Made by a program: the position numbers and the translations under genes. DNA of 64,000 bases from Sycon ciliatum (taxonomy: Eukaryota > Porifera > Calcarea > Leucosolenida > Sycettidae). The stretch's first letter is position 1. Each line of letters opens with the position of its first letter. This document shows, in pieces, positions 44,054-56,000 of the stretch. The stretch covers positions 383,612-447,611 of the forward strand of contig NC_088647.1 in NCBI RefSeq assembly GCF_964019385.1. The letters are read 5' to 3'. Under the pieces are notes generated by a model. The model was not told where the DNA came from. It did no database searches and saw nothing but the letters and a program-made list of their open reading frames with translations.

Positions 44054-47000
44054 CCACACACACACACACACGCCATGCACATTATACATATACATACACC
44101 TGTCAGGTCTTACCATCATTGCTTGTCAAGTGTTGCATGTGTGTTGTGCCGTCTTTGTATTGTGTGTTGTGTGCTCTTCTTCTTGCTTTCTGCAGTATTC
44201 CAATTCTTCACATCACGATCTGAATTCAAAAACAGACAACCAAACAGTGTAAAACTAGAAAACTATGACCCACCAATCATATTGGCTGTATCTAATGTAA
44301 GTACCGGGGTCTATGTGTGTGCGTGCATGTGTGTGTGGTGGTGGTGGTGGTGGTGGTGGTGGGGGTAAGCCTCAGTGTATGTGTCGGCAGGGGAGAGTGG
44401 CACTGGCTGTTATGTAGCTGAGTCACTGCCTTCATTGTTCCAGCATATCATATTCAACCACCCCGGGCTCTACGCCAATGCTAACCTTAGCCCTTGACAA
44501 CTGTAACAAGTACAGTACCTGGCATTGCTGCTTCTGGGGATGTGAACTGTCCATGCCTTGTGTTCTGGACACTGTGTTGATATTTGACAGTCGTGCACAA
44601 TCACGTACGCATGCCTTGCGCATGCAATCCCAGCAAGAGATTACTGGAGCAGATGCTGATCTTGATATAGAACAAGATATCAGACTGCGGATTACAAGTT
44701 ACTTGACCCTCTTTGAATGGTTATACGGGCAGATCAGTGTAGATCAGTGTAGATCAGTGTAGATCAGTGTAGAGCCGTGTAGATCAGTGTAGATCCGTGT
44801 AGATCCGTGTAGATCCGAGTAGATCCGAGTAGATCCGAGTAGATCCGAGTAGATCCGAGTAGATCCGAGTAGATCCGAGTAGATCCGAGTAGATCCGAGT
44901 AGATCCGAGTAGATCCGAGTAGATCCGAGTAGATCCGAGTAGATCCGAGTAGATCCGAGTAGATCCGAGTAGATCCGAGTAGATCCGAGTAGATCCGAGT
45001 AGATCCGAGTAGATCCGAGTAGATCCGAGTAGATCCGAGTAGATCCGAGTAGATCCGAGTAGATCCGAGTAGATCCGAGTAGATCCGAGTAGATCCGAGT
45101 AGATCCGAGTAGATCCGAGTAGATCCGAGTAGATCCGAGTAGATCCGAGTAGATCCGAGTAGATCCGAGTAGATCCGAGTAGATCCGAGTAGATCCGAGT
45201 AGATCCGAGTAGATCCGAGTAGATCCGAGTAGATCCGAGTAGATCCGAGTAGATCCGAGTAGATCCGAGTAGATCCGAGTAGATCCGAGTAGATCCGAGT
45301 AGATCCGAGTAGATCCGAGTAGATCCGAGTAGATCCGAGTAGATCCGAGTAGATCCGAGTAGATCCGAGTAGATCCGAGTAGATCCGAGTAGATCCGAGT
45401 AGATCCGAGTAGATCCGAGTAGATCCGAGTAGATCCGAGTAGATCCGAGTAGATCCGAGTAGATCCGAGTAGATCCGAGTAGATCCGAGTAGATCCGAGT
45501 AGATCCGAGTAGATCCGAGTAGATCCGAGTAGATCCGAGTAGATCCGAGTAGATCCGAGTAGATCCGAGTAGATCCGAGTAGATCCGAGTAGATCCGAGT
45601 AGATCCGAGTAGATCCGAGTAGATCCGAGTAGATCCGAGTAGATCCGAGTAGATCCGAGTAGATCCGAGTAGATCCGAGTAGATCCGAGTAGATCCGAGT
45701 AGATCCGAGTAGATCCGAGTAGATCCGAGTAGATCCGAGTAGATCCGAGTAGATCCGAGTAGATCCGAGTAGATCCGAGTAGATCCGAGTAGATCCGAGT
45801 AGATCCGAGTAGATCCGAGTAGATCCGAGTAGATCCGAGTAGATCCGAGTAGATCCGAGTAGATCCGAGTAGATCCGAGTAGATCCGAGTAGATCCGAGT
45901 AGATCCGAGTAGATCCGAGTAGATCCGAGTAGATCCGAGTAGATCCGAGTAGATCCGAGTAGATCCGAGTAGATCCGAGTAGATCCGAGTAGATCCGAGT
46001 AGATCCGAGTAGATCCGAGTAGATCCGAGTAGATCCGAGTAGATCCGAGTAGATCCGAGTAGATCCGAGTAGATCCGAGTAGATCTGTCACGTCCCAGAA
46101 TAAGACAACTGCTGCCTGATAGTCCTGTGATAGCAGGATCTACCTACAGTGCGTTTTTTTATAATAGACTCTGAAAACCTTGAGAACGTACTCAAGGACA
46201 CTTTTGAGAAAATGTCATGCGAGTTGCGTCACGAAAATCTGCGCGCGAAATTCGAAAAACCAGGTGTGACTCGTGGCATTTCGCCATCTTGTTCAGAGTG
46301 TCATTCGAGCTCCTTGCCTCGTGGCCGGAGGAATCATTTTTGTTGCTGACTGCTCTGTGGCCCTATTTTGCTTTTTCTCGAGTGTCTTTTCGTTCGTGGC
46401 AACTTGTTCTCTCGACATGCCACATAATTATAACAAAACGCGAACGGGCCATGGTACATGGTGGTGTCTGTTTTACAATTTTTTGCGAAGACGAGGAGAA
46501 CAATGGCTGGGCATCGAATTGGTCCCAAGTATTCCATTCGTCATGCTGCTGTTGCGTCAGCATTTCCACCATGAACAGATGTACCAGGGATGCTGACGGC
46601 GAAAATCAGCGTGCTGCGTTGGCCTTGTCTGTCTCCAGTGATGAAGGCAACGAGAGTGACAATCCCCGATGTGAGACTCGTGCCATGAAACCACTCAACC
46701 CTGACGGATTTGCTTTGGACTGTATAAGAAGTAATTTACGGATTCTATGCTGCGAAGGAGGACCCAACACTAGACAAAGTTCCTGCTCGCTGCAGAGAAA
46801 CCATCGACGATTTTCCAGACATGAGCAAAACTAGCTCTTGGATAATGTTGCGTTCCATGGGATTCCAGTGTGGCAAGACCAGAGGTATCACACAAATAAT
46901 GATGGAACAGCACAGGATTGTGTCATGGCGGCATCGCTACCTGTGAGACATACCTGGATGAGACGTGGGTCAATGCGCGTCACACAGTTACTAGGAGGTG

Positions 47001-50000
47001 GTACGACAATGGTGACAGGAGTATACCAAGCAACCAAATGAAGCACCATCAGGTAAAGGCAAGCGCTTTATTGTTCTGCATACTGGTGGACGGGACAGAT
47101 TCGTGAAAAACTGCGCCGATGTGTTCGTGACTGGAGACCGACGAGGCCAACGATGATATACGTCGTCGGCTGTCCGAGCACATCTGTTCACTGTGTAATA
47201 CTGTCGTCACAAGTGCAACACAAAACACGGAATTATTGGGGCCGTTTCGTTCCTCGCTGGTTGTAATCGAACTATGACTTTCTCTTGTATGACTCTGTCT
47301 TGTGTAGTTGACATTACTTCTTACCTCTTGTTGCCTGTCATGTGATTCATGTGCGTGATTCATCCGGTGGATGCGGCTTTCTTGTACGCATGCATGTATG
47401 CTGTGCAGCTGTTTGCGCTTGCTGTGGTACGCATGCATGCTCCAGTTCCTTTCGGAGACACGCTGCTCTTTTTACAGGAGTTCTGGTGTGTTCCGATGGC
47501 GATGGTTTTGTGAACAAAGTTCTCTCTCTTGTTGTACTGTCGTATGTATTAGCACAAACAATAACCTTCCAGTTAGTATAATTACTTGTCCAGACCTGTG
47601 TGGTGTTTTGGCCGTGGTATGCCTGAGACCGGTTGTGGGGGTAATTTTCTAGCAGCGTGGTGCCGAAACCCGGGAATTGTTTGTGCGTAGACGTCAGTTT
47701 TAGTGTATGCCTCGTCGTCGTCGTACGGGACAGAGAGCGAGACAAGGAGAGGTTGAGGCCTTGCCTGTATCGGACAGTGAAGCAGTTGGCGTTGCTTCTG
47801 AACCTGAAGCCATGTCTGGCCTGAAGCTGGACGGCTTGATGAAGTCCTTCGGTGGGAAGGCAGGTGACAGCTTTGATGACTTTTGGTTGAAGTACTCTGT
47901 GCTGTCGGAGGTGAATGGTTGGGACACGGCTGATAAGCGCATGCAGAGACTGCCTCTGTTTTTGGAAGGAGATGCGCTGCTCGTGTTTAGTAGAATGGAG
48001 GCTGCGGATAAGAAGGACGAGGATAAGGTGTCCGCTTTGCTGCAAAAGTCGTTCGGCGTGACAGGAAGTGATGCGTACGAAAAATTTACGTCCCGCCGGT
48101 TCCTTTCTGATGAAAGTCCTGACGCGTACGTGTCTGATTTGCAGCGGCTGCTGGCTGCATCAGGTCACAAGCTGACAGGTGATGACGATTCTGTCGTTAT
48201 TGAGCAGCTGCTGGCTGGTCTCCCTTTTGATTTTGCCAAGGAGATCCGCCTGTCAAGTGCTGGGAAAGACTTACGTGTGTCCGACTGTGTGGAGAAGTTG
48301 AGAGCACTGCGCAAGATTGTGTCAGCAAGGCCAGGTATTGCTGGTGCAGTGGTGTCTGGCCCTTCCGGTGGGAAGAAGTCCCATATTGTCTGTCATAAGT
48401 GTGGTGAACCTGGGCATATACGGAAACATTGCCCGGAAGGACGTGGCGGTGGCTACGGCGGTGGTGGCGGCGGTGGCTACGGCGGTGGCGGCGGCGGATA
48501 TGGTGGTGGCCAGCAGAAGTCATCAGGGCCACGAAATGTTACATGTTTCTTCTGTGAGCAACCGGGTCATTATCAACAGGACTGTGAGCTCAAAAAGCAA
48601 TGGCTCCGAGACCAGAAGAGAGGCAAAGGCGTGGCCGGAGCGGCTGTGGAGATCGCCGATCCATGTCTCCTAGCTACGGTAACCACCACGCGACCTGGTT
48701 TGCCTCGTGTGTTTGTAGACGTGGCTGTACCTGACAGGGATGTGTGGAGGCGCGTGCAAGCCATCATCGATACTGGCTCCTGTCGCACGCTCATTAGCGA
48801 AGCACTTGTTGACAGTTTGGGTGTCCCTGTTACTGAGAGTCTGGGCAAAGGAATTGTTGCCTTGGACGGAGAGCAGCTGACTACACGTGGCGTGGTGGAA
48901 CTGCAGTACAAGCGTGATGATGGTCCTGTGTCAATTCCTGAGTCAACTATGTCCGCTGTTGTGCTTCCTGACCTGAACGTTGTGTCGGCTGACGTGCTGA
49001 TCGGCTCAGACTTCGTGACAATGTGTGGGGGTCTGCATATGGAATACGATGACGGAAGGCTAGCTGGTGTGGTGATCGGCCCGGCCCAGGAGAAGTCGGG
49101 TAAACGCGCACCTGACGTTGTCGGAGCTGTACCTACACCGACTAAGCTCCCTCGGCATGTGCAAGTCACAGAGGACGCCGACACAGGCAATGTCGTGCTT
49201 ACCACCAGTGATGGCACGGTGTGCTGGAACGCTGAAGAGCGACACTGGGAGATATCGTGGAAGTGGTCAAGCAAAAATGAGCCTGAGGGTTTCATTGGCT
49301 CCGGTGTGGCTCAGTATTCGCGGAGCGGTCTGTCGGAATCGCAAGAGAATACCTTCTGTGATGAAGTAGACGGATGGATTGAGAAGGGGTGGCTCGTACC
49401 TCATGATCCAGCGGTCCACGGAGAACCGGCTGCAGTACTTCCCCTGCTAGCAGTCAAACAAGAGCACAAGTTGACGACGCCTGTGAGACCGTGTTTGGAC
49501 TACACTGCTTTGAACAAAGAGCTGGTATCCAACCCTGGTGCTGAAGCACCTGCGTGCCAAGAGAAGCTGCGGCAGTGGCGCGGTGCAGGAGATCCCGATT
49601 CATATGCTCTGATTGATATACGGAAGGCATATTTGCAAGTCCGTGTGTGCCCTGACCTATGGCGCTACCAGGTGGTGAAGTGGAAAGGTCAGACGTATGT
49701 CCTAACAAGAATGGGCTTTGGTCTGTCAGTAGCACCTAAGCTGATGGATTTGATTGTTCGGTACTCAACTCGCCAGTTTCCGGCTGTCGACAACTATATC
49801 GACGATCTATATGTACCCAAGGAGCAGACGGATGCCGTCGTCAAGCAGCTGGCAGAGTATGGACTCCCGACAAAGCCGGCGGAAGACCCGGCGACCGCGC
49901 GCGTTCTTGGCCTGCAGTTGAGCAAGGATGACAGCGGTGAGGTCAAGTGGGCTAGGCGAGATGGGCCCCGAACCGCGTTGCCGGACGTGTTGACACGTCG

Positions 50001-53000
50001 TGCAGTGTACAAGTGGTGTGGAGCATTGGTGGGCCACTACCCAGTTGCGAGCTGGCTTCGAGTGCACTGTAGCTGGTTGAAGCATCTAACTAGCCTTCTC
50101 GGCTTGAAGTATGACGATCCGTTGCCTGACCAGCTCAAGAGGTTTTGCATTGATTTAGCCCAGCGCCTCAGCAGCGATGACCCAGTCGGCGGTGTGTGGC
50201 AAGGTCCCGGAAGTGCAGAGGAACCATGCAAAGTCTGGTGCGATGCTTCTGATATCGCGTATGGCGCGGCGTTGGAGTTCAATGGCTGTATCATCGAGGA
50301 TTGCAGTTGGCTGAGAAAGATGGACGACAAGCGCCACATCAACTTGTCTGAACTGGATGCAGCTGCTGAGGGACTCAACCTCGCAGTCCAGTGGGGTGCG
50401 CGGCGAATCCAGCTGATGACCGACTCCAAAACCGTTGCTAGTTGGATCCAACAGCTTCTGACCGACTCCAAGCGCGTGAAGACCAGTGGGTTGCATAGCG
50501 TGCTTATCCAACGTCGTCTGCAGGTTATCGAAGAGACCGTGGCACAATTGGGTCTGGAAGTGGAAGTCATCTGGGTTCCGACAGCTGACAACAAGGCCGA
50601 CCGGCTAACTCGCGTTCCTCAGAAGTGGACGCACTATGCTAAGACCCTGCTGAAGGATGATGTAGCTGCCATGGCCCTGACGGTGATTGGACCTGTGACT
50701 TTGGAGCAAGTCAGTGTTGCGCAACAGCAGTGCGCTGATGTCCGTCAAGCCATTGCCCAAGTGGAGAAGGGAGAGCCTGTGACGGTGGAGTGTTTCAAGA
50801 AGATCGGCGGACAGCTACTGGTTGACAAAGGCATGTTGTACCGGAGTGTGAAGCTGCCTGTGGAAGGTGGCGTTGCTGTGCCAGTGATACCAGAGTCGCT
50901 ACAAGGTCAGCTTGTCAGTGCTGTGCACGCCAACTCTGGTCATGCCAACTGGCAGACTATGCATGACATGCTGAGAGCTGAGTGCTATTTCCCGTCGATG
51001 TCGACAGCTTGCCAAGATTATGTGCGCCGATGCCAGGCCTGTGTCCGAGCAAGCACGAAGCGAGGTCCTGTTGGAGAGCCTGTTCGCCCGGACATCCCAG
51101 GAAAGCCTTGGAGTGAGATAGTCATTGACACCTTGGAGCTCGGTATCGATCGCTCAGGGCGGTATCACTGTGTGCTAGTCATTGTCGACGCTTTTACGAA
51201 GTGGGCAGATGCTATACCGCTACCTCGTCATGATGCCAAGTCAGTCGCTGAAGCTGTGACCAAGGTTTGCCTGCAGTTTGGCGCGCCTGAAGTCGTAAGG
51301 ATGGATAACGGAACGGAGTTTGCGAATGCTGTTGTGAGTTCGCTGTTTCGCGTCTTTGGAACTAAGGTGCGCACTGGAGCAGCTTACCACCCGCAGTCAC
51401 AGGGATCAGCAGAGCGGATGAACCGTACGCTCTTGACGATGATACGGAAGGTGCTTGACCGGTCATCTGATTGGAAGGACGACCTAGAAGTGCTGCTGTT
51501 TTACTACCGTACGCGGCCACACTCTGCCACCGGTATTAGCCCTATGGAAGCCATGTTTGGCTGGTTGCCACGTCATCTCATTGTGGAGAAGGATGCTGCA
51601 GCTGAGTCTCTAAGTGCGTGGGTAACCAAGCTTGCGAACAGGGCTAGCCAGATACGCGACTTGGTGGAAGAGGAGCTGTCACGGCCTGACGCATGCAGCC
51701 CCGAGGCCGAGAACCCGTACAGCCGTGGAGACCGTGTGATGATGCTACGCCCACAGCGCCAGCAGAAGAGGCTCCCGCCATACGAGGATGGATGGGTCGT
51801 CACTGAGACTGTGACCCCTGTCACCGTGAGAATTCAGAGAGATGCAGGAGGCTTGCTGCAAATGAAGACGGTCAACGTGTCACTTATCAAGCCTGATGTC
51901 TCGGACCCGACAGATGGTGTGAGTGCCGATGATACAACAGAAGACCAGCCAGTAGAGCCTGAGGAAGTAATGCGTCTTCGACCCCGTGATGGCCTGAATG
52001 CCCCGGCTAGGTTCCGCCAGTAATGCCAACTGGTGGGAACGTGTAATCGAACTATGACTTTCTCTTGTATGACTCTGTCTTGTGTAGTTGACATTACTTC
52101 TTACCTCTTGTTGCCTGTCATGTGATTCATGTGCGTGATTCATCCGGTGGATGCGGCTTTCTTGTACGCATGCATGTATGCTGTGCAGCTGTTTGCGCTT
52201 GCTGTGGTACGCATGCATGCTCCAGTTCCTTTCGGAGACACGCTGCTCTTTTTACAGGAGTTCTGGTGTGTTCCGATGGCGATAGTTTTGTGAACAAAGT
52301 TCTCTCTCTTGTTGTACTGTCGTATGTATTAGCACAAACAATAACCTTCCAGTTAGTATAATTACTTGTCCAGACCTGTGTGGTGTTTTGGCCGTGGTAT
52401 GCCTGAGACCGGTTGTGGGGGTAATTTTCTAGCATGGTCTTCTACTATTCGCAGATGTTGAACCAGACACAATTGTGACCTATTTGCATTGTGTGTGTGT
52501 GTGTTTGTGTGTTTGTAAAACTGCTCATGCTTCCTTTTTGTTACGGTCTCTTTATGGGAGCTGTGTGAATTGCCTTTGTGATTTGTTGTGGTGTTTGAAT
52601 TTTCACTGCATTCTTTCAGGGATCGAGGGAAGTTTCCTACACCCATGCTGGAATGTTTTGATTTATTGAGCTAATTGCAATACAGGATTTGAATTATTCA
52701 GTACAGTTTGCCACAATAAGTCGTGAAAAGCCACGACTCACTGGTTTCCTACAAAGGTTAGGAGAACTGCAGACAGCAGTGCACAACTGCACAGCCATGT
52801 GCATGTACATGTACATGTATGCGCTCTACAGTATACCAAAAAAGAAAAGAAAAAAAAAGAATCAAGATGAACTGTACTGGATTCGAACCCATGCCGGGCA
52901 CCATGCAAGTGATGAGCTTTCCTGGCTAAAACTTCCGTTTTAAAAATCAAAATCCACTGAAAACCATTTAAAACTGGATTTCCAGCCGAAACCCGGCCGA

Positions 53001-56000
53001 ATATCTAACTTTGACAATTATTATTATTCCGACTCCCAAACTTAATTTTCTTTGATCCAAGACCCACACAAACGCAGCTGTGAAGAAAAAATTTCAAATT
53101 TGGAATGAGAACAAACTAAAAAATCAAAATCGACAATGGTCTGTTATAAAAAAACGCACTGTAGTGAGTAGCTCTGTGCTGAGCTGTCACGCCCTTTTGG
53201 TACAATGTGGTTTGGCCAGTGTCTTGTCCCACGTGCTTAGCATGTAGGTTGAGCGACACGCGCTTTCCCACGTAGGTGACATGCCTTCTTGGCATGACAC
53301 GTTATGGGATCCAAGGCCGGAACCTGGTCAGGTAGGTTCTCGCGTTGTACGTTTCCTAGAAGTTCTTCACTTCCTGGAAATGTGACTCCAGGCTTTGTGC
53401 AAAACCACGTCACTACGACGTTCTACAGGTTTCCACGATGCCTCGGTGCTTCGTGCAAAGAGCCAAGACTGATTATGACATTGTATAACAAGAGCTAAGT
53501 GCAAGACAGGAGACGTGTGCAAGAACCAAAACCGTCACCGCGCAAGAGGTCAGAGTATCACGCAAGCAAGACCAAGAATGCAGCAGAACTAACTTACCAT
53601 AAGAAGCCGCTGAACTATGGCACGTTGGGTGAGCGGGCTCCCCAACGTGACCCTCATATACTCACATTGTACTCTGACGTGGGTGAGCGGGCTCCCCACG
53701 TCCCAATTTGGTATTTCTTCTCTCGATGTCTTTCTTTCTCTTTCTTCTCGAATGATCACCGTACGTATATTCTGCATTTCTGCTGACTGGCTGCGCACAT
53801 TCCGGTTTGACTTGTTCTGCTATTTCCTGGAATTACCTCGCAACGATCACGCCATATACCTCTGAAGCACCCTATAAAAGAAGCTCTCATTCTCTCTTTT
53901 ACTTCAGTTTTAGTCTAGTCTAGTCTAGTCTAGTCTAGCAGTCGAGACTCGGTCTCAGCTCTCTGTCTTCGTTTACTTTGAGCTCGGATTTGATACTACT
54001 CACAACGTAAAACTAACAGTCTTTGTCTGTTGATCGTGTGGGGTTGAACTTGGACCAAGCCAGCTATATTGGTTGGCCCCTGGGTTGTGTTGGGCTTGTC
54101 GTGAGGCCACACGTCTATATTCAGTCGCCGCTCGTAGTGATTCGGGGTCCGGTCACTCTGAGCCGGGGACGCGACATTTGGTGCTGTGACCAGGATGGTC
54201 TAAGTTCTCCTCACTCCGTAACTGCAACGACGCGATGTCCACAGCAGTCTTTCGTGAACAACCTCGTCTCTGATGGCAGGTTCTTGGCGATAGACGTGGC
54301 AGAGCAACAGCAGTGTTGGACGCTCCAACTTGGTACGAAGAAAACTCCGAGTGCGTTTCTCTTTCGCATCCAGCACTGGCTTTCGTTCCGGATCTCGTGT
54401 TCCTGTAGCGCTGCAGTGCGAGTTCGTAGTGCACGACGAGCTTGCTTTGCTGCGGACTACATGGCGGACACCAAGGTGCGAAATTTATTGCCAGTTGCAC
54501 GATCGATCGAGGAGTTGTTTGCATTCAGGCAGTTTTCAAGTACGAGTGCAGTGCGCGTTGTTCAGCTTCAGATATGGAAGGGTGCGTGAACCCGTGTACC
54601 ATGTGTACGCACATGAGCCGTAAACAGGGCTTGGGTCCTCTTTACGGAGCGTTGTGAAAGTAGTCACTACGACTGGATCACGGAGTAGTGCAGTGTAGTT
54701 TTCAAGTTTCGACAAGAAAACGCCACTGTTCGGACATGGTGTTTGTTGAGACCGCTTGAAGCTCTTGAAGCTTGACAAGTCGTCTCTTCAACGATGAGGC
54801 CTTACTGACATTCGAACTCAGTTTGTTCTCAGTCGCGAGTGCTGTTTGAAGACCCGGTTGTTTCATGGCTGAAACGATGGGAGGATGCAGACCACGTCGT
54901 TGGTTGTGGACGAATGCAATCTCGTTCTGTGTGTCGATGCACCAGACGAAGTTTTGTGTGACGCCCAGCTTTGGTGCTGGAGGACGCAGTTTTATCTGCG
55001 AATGTTCTTGATGATCATGTCAGTCGCGAGGATGGGAGTTCTGACCTTGTTGTCGATCTTCAGTCTCCAGACGTTCTGTTTGTGAAGAAAAAAAAGTTTG
55101 TGGAGAGGATGGCCGAACAGTACATGACCTACTAGTATGTGCTGGAGTGTATACTCGTTACTCGCCGCGGTCCTTGTCCTTGGTGAAAGTTGACCAGTTT
55201 CCTGAAGAAGGAACTGTATCCTGTGAAAGTGTGATGTTGATGGGTGCCTTTGCATCCTCAACAAATGACTGAACTGTGCACCGGTTCGGGTTGTGTACGG
55301 CTCAGAGGAGTCAGTTGGTCTCTGTGGATGAGGCGCCCGGATCGGTCAGTTGTAGCCAATTTCGGTTGGTGGTGATGAGCTTGCATAGTGAGTAACGGAG
55401 AAGGGGACGGTGGTGACCATACAGGCCAGGATGGGATTCCTGGGGCCGAAGAAGTATGGTCTGCGCTTCATATAGGACGAGGTCCTAGAACTGAAGTGGA
55501 AAGGCTGTGGTGGGAGAGGATGATTTGGATCTGGATCCCACGAGCACAGTGTTGGCTGATCAGGGGACGCCCTGTGTCGAGGAGCCTGGTAGGCGAGACT
55601 CATCTGGGGATGATGAGTTGTTGCGAGTGAGGTCCCAATTTGCTCGTTACCGGATGGATTTTACTACGAGCTCTTTACCGATCTGGTTTCACAACTGTGT
55701 AGCACCATCGGATTGAGTGAATGCTTTATGTGCCTGGCACCTGGCGAGGAATTGTATTTTCTCGTGAGCAGTCAGTGATATTGTTCAGTCGTATGAGCCC
55801 GATACGAGTGATATGCTGTATTAGGCTGATGACATGGTGTTCGCACCAAAACCTGTGGTGGATTGGACTTGCATCCTGCATCTCCAGTTGACTTACCTCT
55901 TGTATCCGTCGCGGAGCCTGGTGGATGACACTGGCAACGTCGCGGTATCTCACCGACTACCATATCGGTCGAGGATAGTCACGGGGACGTGATTCTTCAA

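Larger units (their letters stand above)
47262..52434 (+). mobile_element. Ty3/Gypsy-like LTR retrotransposon with intact polyprotein
   Basis: LTRs of 393 bp (47262-47654 and 52042-52434) start TGTAATCG and end TAGCA, and differ at one base that I can see (G versus A near 47514/52294). A 4-bp target duplication TGGT flanks the element (47258-47261, 52435-52438). A likely primer site TGGTGCCGAAACCCGGGA begins three bases after the 5' LTR. The single long ORF is uninterrupted, so this is the youngest and best preserved element in the nest. Confidence 0.93.
46147..53161. mobile_element. TA-target DNA transposon (Tc1/mariner-like) inside the 5' LTR
   Basis: Inverted ends beginning CAGTGCGTTTTTTTATAA are flanked by TA (46145-46146 and 53162-53163). 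The intact 3' LTR has a single TA at this point, proving insertion. Without the Gypsy-like element inside it, about 1840 bp remain. Transposase fragments lie in the left half. Confidence 0.88.

Noticed and set aside
44784..46091. 435-codon minus-strand frame of repeated [10 protein letters not shown]
   Set aside because: It is the direct translation of the 10-bp satellite. Thirty bases make ten codons, so a stop-free frame is automatic. No start context or flanking exon supports it.
46217..46834. 205-codon frame at the left of the TA-target transposon as one intact protein
   Set aside because: The transposase-like motifs are in other frames, so the long frame is mostly accidental.
54023..54589. 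188-codon frame across the LTR-interior junction
   Set aside because: It begins inside the LTR, crosses the primer-binding site and matches no known domain, so it is probably chance.
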